Assembly: GCA_964349045.1 (NCBI GenBank)
Contig: CAYGFI010000079.1
Coordinates: 1 to 21,414 of the forward strand
Length of the DNA: 21,414 nt
Origin: JACJXF01 sp964349045
Lineage (GTDB): Bacteria; Bacteroidota; Bacteroidia; Bacteroidales; GCA-2748055
Direction: 5' to 3'
Shown here one piece after another: positions 6,694 to 15,485 of the stretch. Made by a program: the position numbers and the translations under genes. The notes under the pieces were generated by a model, which saw only the letters and a list, made by a program, of their open reading frames with translations, was not told the DNA's origin and searched no databases. The first letter of the stretch is position 1, and each line of letters opens with the position of its first letter.

Positions 6694-8010
6694 ATGCCTG
6701 TTATAATAGTAATCCTCGGGATATGCCTGCTCCTTATCCTGATCATGGTATTAAAATTCAATTCTTTTATATCCTTTGTAATTGTAGCATTGGCCATTGC
6801 TCTGATTGAAGGCATGCCGGTTGACAAAGCTGTTTTGTCAATCGAAAAGGGAATTGGAAGTACCATGGGATATATTGTAATGATCCTTGGTTTCGGCGCC
6901 ATGTTAGGTAAACTTGTTTCGGAAAGTGGCGCTGCGCAGAGAATTACATCCGGGATGATAAAAGTTTTTGGAATAAAGAATATTCAGTTAGCCTTAATGA
7001 TCACTGGTTTTATAGTGGGAATCTCCCTGTTTTACGATGTTGGTTTTTTCATTATGATTCCGCTGGTTTTTACAGTTGCCGCTTCCACAGGACTTCCTTT
7101 ATTGTATGTAGGGCTGCCCATGCTTGCATCTCTTTCGGTTACGCATGGATTTCTTCCTCCTCATCCTGCTCCCTCTGCCATTGCGGTTATGTTTAATGCG
7201 GATATTGGAAAAACACTTGTTTACGGAATCGTTATAGCCATACCGGTAATATTTGTTTCAGGCCCCATCCTGGTAAAAGCGCTGAGTAAAATAGAAGCCA
7301 AACCTTTACAGGAATTCATTAACACTAAAGTTCTGAAGGATGAGGAATTGCCTGGTTTTTGGATCAGTATCATCAGCGCTCTTCTGCCGATGATTCTGAT
7401 CAGTACATCAACAATAGCTACATTCATGCTTTCTGAGGATAATGGATTCAGAATATTTCTTGGGTATTTTGGTAATCCTGTTATTGCCATGCTGATATCC
7501 GTTCTTTTTGCGGTTTATACTCTCGGATTGGCGAGGGGGAGAAAAGTCACTGAAATAATGGACTCACTTACTCATTCAGTAGTTAGTATTACAACTATTA
7601 TGTTGCTTATTGCCGGAGCAGGCGCCTTAAAGCAGGTTCTTATCGACAGCGGGGTTAGTATTTATATTGGAGAATTGCTGAAACAATCCACTTTGTCTCC
7701 TTTGTTCCTGGGATGGCTTATTGCTACTGTTTTGCGTTTTTGTGTTGGCTCTGCAACGGTTGCAGGTATTACAACGGCGGGAATTATTCTGCCTTATGTT
7801 GCCGGGTCTGCTGTAAGTCCGGAGTTAATGGTGCTGGCAATTGGTTCAGGCAGTCTTATGATTGGACATGTAAATGACGGTGGATTCTGGCTGTTTAAGG
7901 AGTATTTTAATCTTAGTGTTAAGGATACACTGAAAACATGGACGGTAATGGAAACTTCTATTGGGGTTTCAGGGCTTGTTGGAGTAATGTTACTGAGTAT
8001 ATTTGTGTAA
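6694..8010 (+). CDS. GntP-family gluconate/sugar-acid permease
   Basis: 438 aa, the usual size of the GntP family (about 440). It is an inner-membrane, proton-coupled importer of gluconate or related sugar acids. Roughly 11-13 hydrophobic segments run through the whole length. The family signature THGFLPPHPAPSA is present (about 150-162). GFGAMLGKLVSESGAAQRI (about 67-85) and GSGSLMIGHVNDGGFWLFKEY near the C-terminus are also characteristic. No gluconate kinase, dehydratase or GntR-type regulator is adjacent. The next gene is a secreted family 2 glycoside hydrolase 154 nt downstream, so the true substrate may be a sugar acid from a polysaccharide; that link is inference. Confidence 0.93.
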   Translation: MPVIIVILGICLLLILIMVLKFNSFISFVIVALAIALIEGMPVDKAVLSIEKGIGSTMGYIVMILGFGAMLGKLVSESGAAQRITSGMIKVFGIKNIQLALMITGFIVGISLFYDVGFFIMIPLVFTVAASTGLPLLYVGLPMLASLSVTHGFLPPHPAPSAIAVMFNADIGKTLVYGIVIAIPVIFVSGPILVKALSKIEAKPLQEFINTKVLKDEELPGFWISIISALLPMILISTSTIATFMLSEDNGFRIFLGYFGNPVIAMLISVLFAVYTLGLARGRKVTEIMDSLTHSVVSITTIMLLIAGAGALKQVLIDSGVSIYIGELLKQSTLSPLFLGWLIATVLRFCVGSATVAGITTAGIILPYVAGSAVSPELMVLAIGSGSLMIGHVNDGGFWLFKEYFNLSVKDTLKTWTVMETSIGVSGLVGVMLLSIFV

Positions 8011-8021
8011 AAAAACCAGGT

Positions 8022-8057
8022 TATCCCCTCAAACTTATATATTTATTTCAGGGGATA
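8022..8057. repeat. Inverted repeat between gntP and the GH2 gene
   Basis: TATCCCCT (8022-8029) and AGGGGATA (8050-8057) are perfect 8-bp inverted copies separated by 20 nt of AT-rich DNA, starting 12 nt after the gntP stop. No T-run follows, so it is a weak terminator candidate. It could be a split operator for the GH2 gene or an mRNA-stabilising hairpin. Confidence 0.45.
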
Positions 8058-8164
8058 CGCTTGGAATAATAAATTTATTTTGAGGAGATTGTAATAAACC
8101 AAATAAGATATAAAAAAGATCCCATTGTTTTTTAAACCTACTAAACCAATAATAATTGAATAAA

Positions 8165-10579
8165 ATGAAACGCCTGATTTATTTGTCCCTTTCGATAATT
8201 ATGTGGATAAATCTGATTTCATGTTCCACAAATAATATCCGTACCAGAACCGATTTTGGGGAATCATGGAAATTTGCACTGGGCGATTCCACCACCCTTG
8301 CACATCTGCCTGATTTTGATGACTCAGGCTGGAGAATTCTCGATATTCCTCATGATTGGAGCATCGAAGGTGAATTTAGCGATAAACATCCGGCATCACC
8401 TGGTGGCGGGGCATTACCCGGAGGCATTGGATGGTACAGGAAGACGTTTGCTTTATCTGCCACAGATTCTGAGAAGATCTTTTACATCGATTTTGACGGA
8501 GTGTATCGTAACAGCGAAGTCTGGATTAATGGGATTTATCTTGGAAAGCGACCATATGGTTATAGCTCTTTCTGGTATAATCTAACACCATATCTTCATT
8601 TCGGGGAGAAACCTAATGTGCTTGCTGTAAAAGCAGATAACTCGAAACAGCCTAATTCACGATGGTATTCAGGGGCAGGGATATACCGAAATGTGTGGCT
8701 TGTTAAGACTGGGAAAATTCATATTGATCATTGGGGCACACAGGTTAATACCCCTGAGGTTTCAGAAAAAAATGCAAAAATCAGTATCAATACGGTTATT
8801 AGAAATACCACTTCTCTTCCTGTGGATGGAATCCTTGAAACCCGGATTCTTGACCTGAACGGAAAGTCCGTCTTTCTGCAGAAATCAAACTATACTATCC
8901 AGCCCGAAACAACTGTGCAGGTTCAGCAGAAATTTAGCCTGGATAATCCGGTACTCTGGACATTGGAAAACCCGGCTATGTATAAAGCGATTAGTATTGT
9001 AAAAGCTGAGAAAGGTAAAGCAGATGAGTACGAAACACCTTTTGGGATCCGGTCATTCGAGTTCGACAGGGACAGCGGTTTTATCCTGAACGGGATTAAA
9101 ACAAAAATCCTTGGTGTCTGTAATCATCATGATCTGGGTTGTCTTGGAGCAGCCATAAATGTCAGGGCATTGGAACGGCAGCTGGAAATTTTGAAATCTA
9201 TGGGCTGTAACGGAATCCGGACTTCTCATAATCCTCCTGCTCCTGAGCTGCTTGATCTCTGCGATAAAATGGGATTCATTGTGATGGATGAAGCCTTCGA
9301 TATGTGGAAAATGAGAAAATCAATGTATGATTACCATCTTGACTGGGATGAATGGCACAAGAGAGATCTGCAGGATTTGATCCTGCGCGACAGGAATCAT
9401 CCTTCAGTTTTTATCTGGAGTATTGGTAATGAGATTCTTGAGCAGTGGGATTCAACCGGAGTTAGTATAGCCAAAGAACTTGCAGGATATGTAAAAGAGA
9501 TCGACACTTCACGCCCGATTACTTCGGCATGCAATGAAACAAGACCTTTTAATTATATTATCAGGTCCGGAGTTCTTGACCTGATTGGTTATAACTACCA
9601 CCAGAATGAATACCCGGAATTTAAAAACACGTATGCTACGGGCGCTTTTATCGGGGCAGAAACAACATCCGCACTTGCTACGAGGGGATATTATGAAATG
9701 AAGTCAGACAGCATTCGTCGCTGGCCTGAGAGATGGGATTTGCCTTTCAAAGGGAATCCGGATCATACCTGTTCAGCCTATGATAATTGTTCCGCACCCT
9801 GGGGTTCTACCCATGAAGAAACCTGGAAGATCATTAAAAAACATGATTTTCTTTCCGGGATGTTTATCTGGACAGGCTTCGATTACCTCGGTGAACCGAC
9901 ACCTTACTGGTGGCCATCGCGAAGCTCCTATTTTGGCATCATCGACCTGGCAGGATTTCCAAAAGATGCCTTCTATATGTACCAGAGCGAATGGACAGAA
10001 AAACCTGTTTTGCACCTGTTCCCTCACTGGAACTGGACTGAGGGCGATAGTATCGACATGTGGGTTTATTCAAACACTGATGAGGTAGAGCTTTTCCGAA
10101 ATGGGATTTCAGCAGGAACAAAAAAGAAGGGACCGGAAGATCTTCATCTTCAATGGCGATTAAGCTATTCACCCGGGGAGGTGAAGGCCATTGGCAGGAC
10201 TGCCGGGAAAAAAGACAGGATCGCATCTGTTGTAACAGCCGGAAAACCAGCCAGAATAGAATTGATTCCGGATAGAAACAACATAAGAGCTGATGGTAAA
10301 GATCTTTCGTTCATTAGTGTAAGAATTCTGGATGAAAACGGTACCATTGTTCCCCGTGCGGAGAACCGGGTTAAATTTATTGTGAAGGGAGAGGGTACAA
10401 TAGCAGGAGTAGATAATGGAGATCCCGTGAGTCATGAATCTTTCAGGTCCGATTCACGCAAGGCATTTCATGGACTTTGTCTGCTTGTGGTAAAAGCAGG
10501 AAAATCGAAAGGAAAGATTGAGGTAATTGCGGAATCAGAGGGATTATCTTCGGCTTCGGTATTCCTGAATGTACAGTAA
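8165..10579 (+). CDS. Glycoside hydrolase family 2 lipoprotein (beta-galactosidase-like)
   Basis: 804 aa. It is a secreted, lipid-anchored retaining exo-glycosidase. The signal peptide ends in LISC (Cys20). Domains in order are the GH2 sugar-binding jelly roll (about 28-180), an immunoglobulin-like domain (about 185-295) and a TIM barrel (about 296-605). A DUF4982-like region (about 610-680) and a C-terminal Ig/invasin-like domain (about 695-804) follow. The barrel motif RTSHNPPAPELLDLCDKMGF is present. The acid/base is Glu423 in WSIGNE and the nucleophile is Glu499 in FIGAETT. The start is the ATG at 8165; a TTG 9 nt upstream is in frame but adds only three residues. No SusC/SusD pair is present, so this is not a classical polysaccharide utilisation locus. 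Substrate (galactoside, glucuronide or other) cannot be fixed from sequence alone. Confidence 0.93.
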   Translation: MKRLIYLSLSIIMWINLISCSTNNIRTRTDFGESWKFALGDSTTLAHLPDFDDSGWRILDIPHDWSIEGEFSDKHPASPGGGALPGGIGWYRKTFALSATDSEKIFYIDFDGVYRNSEVWINGIYLGKRPYGYSSFWYNLTPYLHFGEKPNVLAVKADNSKQPNSRWYSGAGIYRNVWLVKTGKIHIDHWGTQVNTPEVSEKNAKISINTVIRNTTSLPVDGILETRILDLNGKSVFLQKSNYTIQPETTVQVQQKFSLDNPVLWTLENPAMYKAISIVKAEKGKADEYETPFGIRSFEFDRDSGFILNGIKTKILGVCNHHDLGCLGAAINVRALERQLEILKSMGCNGIRTSHNPPAPELLDLCDKMGFIVMDEAFDMWKMRKSMYDYHLDWDEWHKRDLQDLILRDRNHPSVFIWSIGNEILEQWDSTGVSIAKELAGYVKEIDTSRPITSACNETRPFNYIIRSGVLDLIGYNYHQNEYPEFKNTYATGAFIGAETTSALATRGYYEMKSDSIRRWPERWDLPFKGNPDHTCSAYDNCSAPWGSTHEETWKIIKKHDFLSGMFIWTGFDYLGEPTPYWWPSRSSYFGIIDLAGFPKDAFYMYQSEWTEKPVLHLFPHWNWTEGDSIDMWVYSNTDEVELFRNGISAGTKKKGPEDLHLQWRLSYSPGEVKAIGRTAGKKDRIASVVTAGKPARIELIPDRNNIRADGKDLSFISVRILDENGTIVPRAENRVKFIVKGEGTIAGVDNGDPVSHESFRSDSRKAFHGLCLLVVKAGKSKGKIEVIAESEGLSSASVFLNVQ

Positions 10580-10612
10580 ACCGGATGGGGACATTCGCCC
10601 TATAAATATTGT

Positions 10613-12133
10613 TTATTTATCGTCTTTTTTATCATTCATTTCAATCCTTAATTCCGTTTTTTCAATACTACCGGTAATAGTCAGGGATTTGACTGATTTC
10701 CCGAAACCTTTCATTCCCATGGGGAATTTTTTATCGATTTCTTCATCGAGAAAATCGCTCATTTCTCTGGAAAAACTGTCTTTATCCAGATTCATATACA
10801 AGCAAATAGGATTATCGGACAGAGTTTTGGACATATCAAGTGAAAGGAGGTTGTTTTTAAGTTTTCCATCAGCAAGGATTTCAGACAGGTATTTTTCTTC
10901 ATTTGAAAGGAGTATCACTTTGTTTTTAACTCCCATGAAGAAAGGAACCTCTTCAGATCTGATTATATAATATCCATCCTTTTCGGTGATGGGTTCCCGC
11001 ATTTTCACAATTTCGATAAAATCCTTAACGAATTGATCATCATTGAGCTGCATGGCTGCAACAATTACAGGGATTTTTTTGCAACTGTCTGTTTCTTCAG
11101 CATTTCCTGCCTTTACCTTTGAGATTCCATTGATTGAGAATGCAAAACTACCCTGGATTGACCTCATAACATCCTCAGGTTTTTTACCCGTTTCTTCTTC
11201 AAATTCGTAAAGAAATTGTTGATTACCGGAATAGAGGGAATTATAAATTTCAATAATTCTTTCGGGATTAAGTCTGAAGTTCCCTGCAAGAATAAGGTTT
11301 TCAGCAGGAAGCATTTTCAATATATCTTTTTCGGCATCCAGATGGATGAAATTATACTTATTAATGCTTTTCCTGAAATCCGGATTCATCCTGAGCCTGG
11401 AGCTCAGAATAATAGCTTTGTCCTGCAAATCAAGTGATATGTGAGCATAGTTATTATTTATGGCTCCAAGCATGTTCAGCATTCCCATGTTATTGCCAGT
11501 CAGGCTTCCGATCTGGTTGCTGGTAAGCCAGATGTTTATTTCCTTCTGATTGGAAAGGAATGATTTGAAGTCTTTCTGGCTAAGAATGCAATCGTCTGCT
11601 TTGAGGTTGAACAATTCTGCGGCTTTGGTTTTAACAGGGGTATTATCCCATCCGTTTATAACTGAAAGAATCATAAAAACGGACCTGTTCCAGGCCAGAG
11701 TGGTTTTCCCTTTTCCTGAACAGTAAAAATTCTCTCCTTCTTCTTTTTTAAAATCATTAGCGTTTTCCTTGTCTAGTTTATCAAGAAAATCTTCAAAATC
11801 TGCATATTTTTTAATTGGCATAACAAGTCCGATATATTTTTGCTGATCGCCAAAAACAAAAAAGCCGGAATACGAATTAAATTCAATTCCGGTCATTTCG
11901 GGATTTTCAAAAAACTCTGTAATCAACTCTGCATTACCTAACGCATTCTTTATGGAGTTGAGATGTTGGGTATCTGCTTTCTGTATTAATTCTCCGGGAT
12001 TAAATGTGCCGGCTATTGCAGTATTGGATGGCACAACAGTAAATAATTTCTGACCGGGCCGGTTGCAGGATGAAATTAATATACCTAAAAAAAGACATGG
12101 GATTAACAAGGATTGTATTGATGAAGGTTTCAT
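10613..12133 (-). CDS. DUF4836-like lipoprotein
   Basis: 506 aa. The signal peptide carries a lipobox ILISSC (Cys23), so the mature protein is a lipoprotein, probably at the outer membrane. The mature start KLFTVVPSNTAIAGTFNPGELIQKA resembles the opening of the Bacteroidota DUF4836 family (a VP-x-D/N-x-x-x-V-hydrophobic-D/N pattern). The rest is alternating alpha/beta with no transmembrane segment or catalytic motif that I recognise. The function of the family is unknown. The gene converges on the GH2 gene with only 33 nt between stop codons, and its upstream side is the 520-bp repeat-rich spacer. The family assignment is from memory and is less certain than the lipoprotein call. Confidence 0.7.
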   Translation of the reverse strand: MKPSSIQSLLIPCLFLGILISSCNRPGQKLFTVVPSNTAIAGTFNPGELIQKADTQHLNSIKNALGNAELITEFFENPEMTGIEFNSYSGFFVFGDQQKYIGLVMPIKKYADFEDFLDKLDKENANDFKKEEGENFYCSGKGKTTLAWNRSVFMILSVINGWDNTPVKTKAAELFNLKADDCILSQKDFKSFLSNQKEINIWLTSNQIGSLTGNNMGMLNMLGAINNNYAHISLDLQDKAIILSSRLRMNPDFRKSINKYNFIHLDAEKDILKMLPAENLILAGNFRLNPERIIEIYNSLYSGNQQFLYEFEEETGKKPEDVMRSIQGSFAFSINGISKVKAGNAEETDSCKKIPVIVAAMQLNDDQFVKDFIEIVKMREPITEKDGYYIIRSEEVPFFMGVKNKVILLSNEEKYLSEILADGKLKNNLLSLDMSKTLSDNPICLYMNLDKDSFSREMSDFLDEEIDKKFPMGMKGFGKSVKSLTITGSIEKTELRIEMNDKKDDK

Positions 12134-12364
12134 AACAAGGATTTTAAATTAGTAAGGAAGGTTTTTGCCAGAAGATTAATTAAAAAGCGCCTGAAATTAG
12201 TAAAGTTTGAAGCACCAAAAAGTTATTAATCCTCTTAAACACTATGCAAACCTACCCATAAGTATTATAATAATCCAGCAAACTTATTGAAAGATACAAC
12301 TGTTTTTTAGAATAAATCATTGTTGTAAGCTAAAACAGTAAAAAGTTTCTTTGTATAATATTCC

Positions 12365-12433
12365 GCTGCTCTGCAGCTTTTAGGTATGCATGTAATTACT
12401 TGACTACAAATATTTTGCTGCTCTGCAGCTTTT
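12365..12433. repeat. Two direct copies of a 17-bp hairpin unit
   Basis: GCTGCTCTGCAGCTTTT occurs identically at 12365-12381 and 12417-12433. Each copy is a GCTGC/GCAGC stem with a 3-nt TCT loop followed by TTTT, so each looks like a minimal terminator on the plus strand. Both are preceded by a similar ATATT context. Confidence 0.75.
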
Positions 12434-12494
12434 TATGCGGCAGCGTTCCTCCTTCGTAATTACTATGAAGGAGGAGCCGCGCAAATATTTGTAG
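12404..12494. repeat. Nested inverted-repeat element of 91 bp
   Basis: Outer arms CTACAAATATTT (12404-12415) and AAATATTTGTAG (12483-12494) are perfect 12-bp inverted copies. Inside are the second GCTGC hairpin and a long interrupted hairpin: GCGGC (12437-12441) with GCCGC (12476-12480), and TCCTCCTTC (12447-12455) with GAAGGAGGA (12467-12475). The element encodes no protein. It resembles a small dispersed palindromic element of the REP/MITE type, but copies elsewhere in the genome cannot be checked here. Confidence 0.7.
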
Positions 12495-12522
12495 AAATAA
12501 TGACAAAAAACAAAAATATGGC

Positions 12523-12537
12523 CGTCCAAGGTGGACG
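12523..12537. repeat. Short GC-rich hairpin CGTCCA-AGG-TGGACG
   Basis: A perfect 6-bp stem with a 3-nt loop in AT-rich surroundings, 28 nt right of the 91-bp inverted-repeat element. It may belong to the same element. Confidence 0.5.
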
Positions 12538-12632
12538 CAATAATTGCAAATTCCTTAAAAATTACAGTGTTTAAATGATTGAAAAATATTTTAGCGGACA
12601 CCAATGAAAATAAATATAGAAAAACGAAGATA

Positions 12633-12653
12633 TTTTTACTAAACCGGTAAAAA
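12633..12653 (-). terminator. AT-rich hairpin directly after the TonB receptor stop
   Basis: TTTTTAC and GTAAAAA form a perfect 7-bp stem around a 7-nt loop, abutting the stop codon of the minus-strand receptor gene. The stem is AT-rich and no clean T-run follows, so it is a weak terminator candidate. Confidence 0.35.
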
Positions 12654-14987
12654 TTAATTTAGTGATCTAAGCTTTATTCCGGCATAAAACATCCTGGGTA
12701 GGGCAGGACCGTATATATAGTTACTGTCACGATTTTTTCCCGTATCAAAATCATTTTGATATTCGTTGAAAATATTTTTTATTCCTGTTGAGAATTCAAT
12801 ACCGCTGCTAATCCTGATGACTGTAAACATATAAGATAGTTTAAAGTTATTTTCAAAGAAGGAAGGACTGGTGAAGATCAAATCCGAGTCGGGATTTTCA
12901 GGGGATCCGGCTATATGCAGAATTTCCATCGGGCCGGTATAAATTCCGCTTAATGATGCAGAAATCGCTTTTCCCGTATTAAAAGTAAGAGTGTAAAATC
13001 CATAAGAATCCGGAGTTCTCAGGTACTTTCTCATTGGGCTCAGGGATTCAGAATATGAAACAGAACTGTTAAAACTGCTTGTTTGCAGGGTATATCCTGT
13101 TTCCAACTGAATTTTTCGGCGATAATTTCCCCTTAATTCAAGAGTCAGACCTTTAACACTTGATCCTGAAGAATTTCTTTTTTCATAAATCAGTCCGAAT
13201 TCATCTGCTCCGGCTTTTTCCAGAACGAAGGCATCCTGCAGTTGTGTATAGAAACCTTCGAAGGTAAATCCAAAAATATATTTTTCAGTAGCATTGTCAA
13301 AGTTAATTGAGGCGTTGAGACTTTCAGATTTTTCGGCTTTTAAATTATCAGCCAGACGGATTCGCGATACACCGCCGCCGGCAAATGCAATGTGCATATC
13401 CGCATCAAATGCCTGTGGCGCTCTGAAACCAGTTGCATATGATAATCTGACCTGTGTACTTTTAAATGGTTTTAAAAGGACAGAAATCCTGGGATTAAAA
13501 ATAATTTTTTCAACTAAGTTATGTTTATCAGCTCTAATTCCTGAGAGTAGTGTTAATCCTCTGGAGATTTCCCAGTCGCTCTGAAAAAATGCACCTGTAT
13601 TAGACGCTTTCTGATCTGTAATAAACTGATATGCTTTAATTTCATCAAATGTATAATCAGTTAAATACTCTGCTCCAACGGTAATTAGATTTACTCCCGG
13701 AAGGAAGGATTCAAGTTTGTGGTTAAGCTGGATTCCGGATTGAAAAGTTGTATTTTTTGTATTGCCGTAAGGAGGATTGGAAAAATGATTATTGTATGCC
13801 GGAATATCAGTTAATTCCGGAATAATTCCGGTATAATGTTTCCTCCTGGTGTTTTGTGATGCAATATAGGATATGAATGTACTTTTATTATTATTAAAAC
13901 TCAATTCATATTCAATTCCTCCCATAATTACATTATGTGTTCTCTCTTCTGATTGTTCAGCAAGAAATGCTGCTTTATCAGTTATTTCGCCTCCGTATCG
14001 ATATTCATAAAGGCTGCTGAAATTAAAATCAAGTTTTTGGTTTGTTGAAGGTTTCAGAAATGAGCTAAGACCAAATGAATTTGATTCCAAAGCAGGGATT
14101 TCCGAGAAATTATCATTGTTATGATCGTATAATTCCCTTTTTCTGCGGGATGCAAAAAAAGACAGGCCTGAGTTCCTTTCCGGGGAAAGAACATTTGCAT
14201 TGGCGCTAAACTGATTATCGCCGGCATCTTTCCCGATCACAGAATGGGTTGAAGAAACCTCATAAGCGTTTCGGTCGGGTATTTTGGTAATCACATTTAC
14301 AGTACCGCCAATCGCGCTGGATCCGTATAATGCTGAACCGCCGCCTCGTACAACCTCAATCCGGTCGATCATATTGGAAGGAATCTGATCCATCCCATAC
14401 AAACCGGTCAGGGGACTGAAAACAGGCCGGCTGTTAATCAGGATCTGGGAATACCCTCCCCCTAAACCATTCATTCGCAATTGGGTATAGTTGCAGGTCT
14501 GGCAATCGGTTTCCACCCTCAATCCCGGTTGGAAACGCAATCCTTCTGATAAAGTATTTGCCTGGATTAAACCCAGGGTTTTTCCTTCGAGGATATTAAC
14601 TATAACAGGAGAATCTGTCTTTCGCCTGAAAGTTTTTGTTCCTGTAACCACAACTTCATTAAGCGACATAACCTCTTCTTCCAGCTCAAAATTTACCTCT
14701 ATTGTAACTCCTTTTTTTAAGGTAACCTGTTTGGTCTGGCTTTTATATCCTATCATCCGGGCAGTAATCTCAAAATCCCCTTCGGGCAGGTTTACAAGCA
14801 TGTAGTGTCCTGTTTCATCAGTGATTGTACCTTTATTGATTCCATGAATAACAATATTAATAAAAGGGAGATGTTCACCTCCGGATTTAACATCGCCAAA
14901 GATATTAGCATCAGTTTTTTGAGCAAAAGTTTGATAGACGCTTAATAAAATAAAAACACTTATAAGCAGTGCAATATTTTTGAACAT
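12654..14987 (-). CDS. TonB-dependent outer-membrane receptor with CQTCN motif
   Basis: 777 aa. It is an outer-membrane active transporter energised by TonB-ExbBD. A signal peptide (1-22, ...QTFA) is followed by a carboxypeptidase-like regulatory beta-sandwich (about 27-105, typical of Bacteroidota receptors). A TonB-box-like stretch EVVVTG (111-116), a plug (about 120-235, with RIEVVRGGGSALYGSSAIGGTVNVI) and a barrel to residue 777 complete it. The plug contains DCQTCN with Cys162 and Cys165, a CxxC pair exposed before RMNGLGGGYSQILINSRPVF. Substrate is unknown; a metal or metal-containing cofactor is plausible. It is divergent from the cobalamin riboswitch operon, but the riboswitch is on the opposite strand and cannot control it in cis. 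No SusD partner is present. Confidence 0.92.
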   Translation of the reverse strand: MFKNIALLISVFILLSVYQTFAQKTDANIFGDVKSGGEHLPFINIVIHGINKGTITDETGHYMLVNLPEGDFEITARMIGYKSQTKQVTLKKGVTIEVNFELEEEVMSLNEVVVTGTKTFRRKTDSPVIVNILEGKTLGLIQANTLSEGLRFQPGLRVETDCQTCNYTQLRMNGLGGGYSQILINSRPVFSPLTGLYGMDQIPSNMIDRIEVVRGGGSALYGSSAIGGTVNVITKIPDRNAYEVSSTHSVIGKDAGDNQFSANANVLSPERNSGLSFFASRRKRELYDHNNDNFSEIPALESNSFGLSSFLKPSTNQKLDFNFSSLYEYRYGGEITDKAAFLAEQSEERTHNVIMGGIEYELSFNNNKSTFISYIASQNTRRKHYTGIIPELTDIPAYNNHFSNPPYGNTKNTTFQSGIQLNHKLESFLPGVNLITVGAEYLTDYTFDEIKAYQFITDQKASNTGAFFQSDWEISRGLTLLSGIRADKHNLVEKIIFNPRISVLLKPFKSTQVRLSYATGFRAPQAFDADMHIAFAGGGVSRIRLADNLKAEKSESLNASINFDNATEKYIFGFTFEGFYTQLQDAFVLEKAGADEFGLIYEKRNSSGSSVKGLTLELRGNYRRKIQLETGYTLQTSSFNSSVSYSESLSPMRKYLRTPDSYGFYTLTFNTGKAISASLSGIYTGPMEILHIAGSPENPDSDLIFTSPSFFENNFKLSYMFTVIRISSGIEFSTGIKNIFNEYQNDFDTGKNRDSNYIYGPALPRMFYAGIKLRSLN

Positions 14988-15222
14988 TAGAGATTTGTTT
15001 TAATGTATTTTAATAGACTTTAAATACTTCAAGAGCCATTTTTTTATAAACCACCAGAAATTAAAAGTGTTCAATTTAAGCAGAGGAGATTAATGCAAAG
15101 ATGTATTGATAAACTTGAGTTAAGAGGAAGCGACAGGAGTTTTATTACCATAATTTTTCAGCCGGTATATTGTCAGTATTTCCCGGTTTTTTAAATGAGA
15201 GCGTTTTTACGTTAAAAAATAG
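14988..15222. other. Spacer between the receptor start and the riboswitch promoter
   Basis: AT-rich with no gene visible. It must contain the promoter for the minus-strand receptor. The nearest candidate box, around 15094-15105, has TTTG but a 4-nt instead of 2-nt gap after TA, so none is called. No second riboswitch or Fur-like palindrome was recognised. Confidence 0.4.
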
Positions 15223-15252
15223 TTTTAAGGCAATTTATTTTTTTTACATTTG
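15223..15252 (+). promoter_or_regulatory. Promoter of the cobalamin operon
   Basis: TACATTTG (15245-15252) is an exact match to the Bacteroidota TAnnTTTG -7 box. A TTTT at 15223-15226 stands near the -33 position with an 18-nt spacer, close to the usual 19-21. Transcription would begin near 15257-15260, exactly at the 5' edge of the riboswitch, which supports the call. Confidence 0.7.
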
Positions 15253-15260
15253 CAGAGGAT

Positions 15261-15476
15261 TTGGTTTCGAGGGTGCATTCCGCACCACAGAATTAAAAGG
15301 GAATCCGGTGAAGCAATGCGATGCAAAGCAAGTCCGGAGCTGTTCCCGCAGCTGTAAGTCCTGATCAACGCTTATTGAAATCTATGCCACTGTTACGATC
15401 TGTGTCCTGAATTCAGAACTCAGAAAGGATGGGAAGGCTCAAAAAGCAGGACAAGCCAGAAGAACTGCCAAAACCG
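15261..15476 (+). promoter_or_regulatory. Cobalamin (adenosylcobalamin-type) riboswitch
   Basis: The RNA matches the cobalamin riboswitch consensus in order. P1 is GGTTT (15263-15267) with AAACC (15471-15475). P2 is GGTGC (15272-15276) with GCACC (15282-15286). The core AAAAGGGAATCCGGTGAA is at 15295-15312. The block from TCCGG through CCCGCAGCTGTAA is at 15333-15357. GCCACTG is at 15386-15392 and GGGAAGGCT at 15431-15439. The B12 box GCCAGAAGAACTGCC is at 15455-15469 (consensus GCCAGGAGACCTGCC). It lies 132 nt upstream of the first gene of a BtuB/BtuG operon. In known systems ligand binding lowers expression of cobalamin uptake genes. Confidence 0.95.
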
Positions 15477-15485
15477 TTTAAATGT

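Larger units (their letters stand above)
12134..12653. other. Repeat-rich gene-free spacer between two minus-strand genes
   Basis: No credible gene is present. A 66-codon open frame on the minus strand runs straight through the hairpins and is not protein-like. The left part (12134-12360) is plain AT-rich DNA, presumably holding the promoter of the DUF4836-like gene; a TAGGTTTG box reads on the minus strand at 12247-12254. The right part (12361-12540) holds several hairpins listed separately. Confidence 0.6.

Noticed and set aside
6694..10579. Polysaccharide utilisation locus
   Set aside because: No SusC/SusD pair, sigma/anti-sigma pair or hybrid two-component regulator is present. One GH2 and one permease are not enough.
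12404..12604. 66-codon minus-strand open frame in the repeat-rich spacer
   Set aside because: It reads through the inverted repeats and shows no protein-like composition, domain or ribosome-binding site.
12654..14987. TonB receptor as part of the riboswitch regulon
   Set aside because: The riboswitch is on the plus strand and reads away from this gene, so it cannot regulate it in cis. No second aptamer was found on the minus strand.
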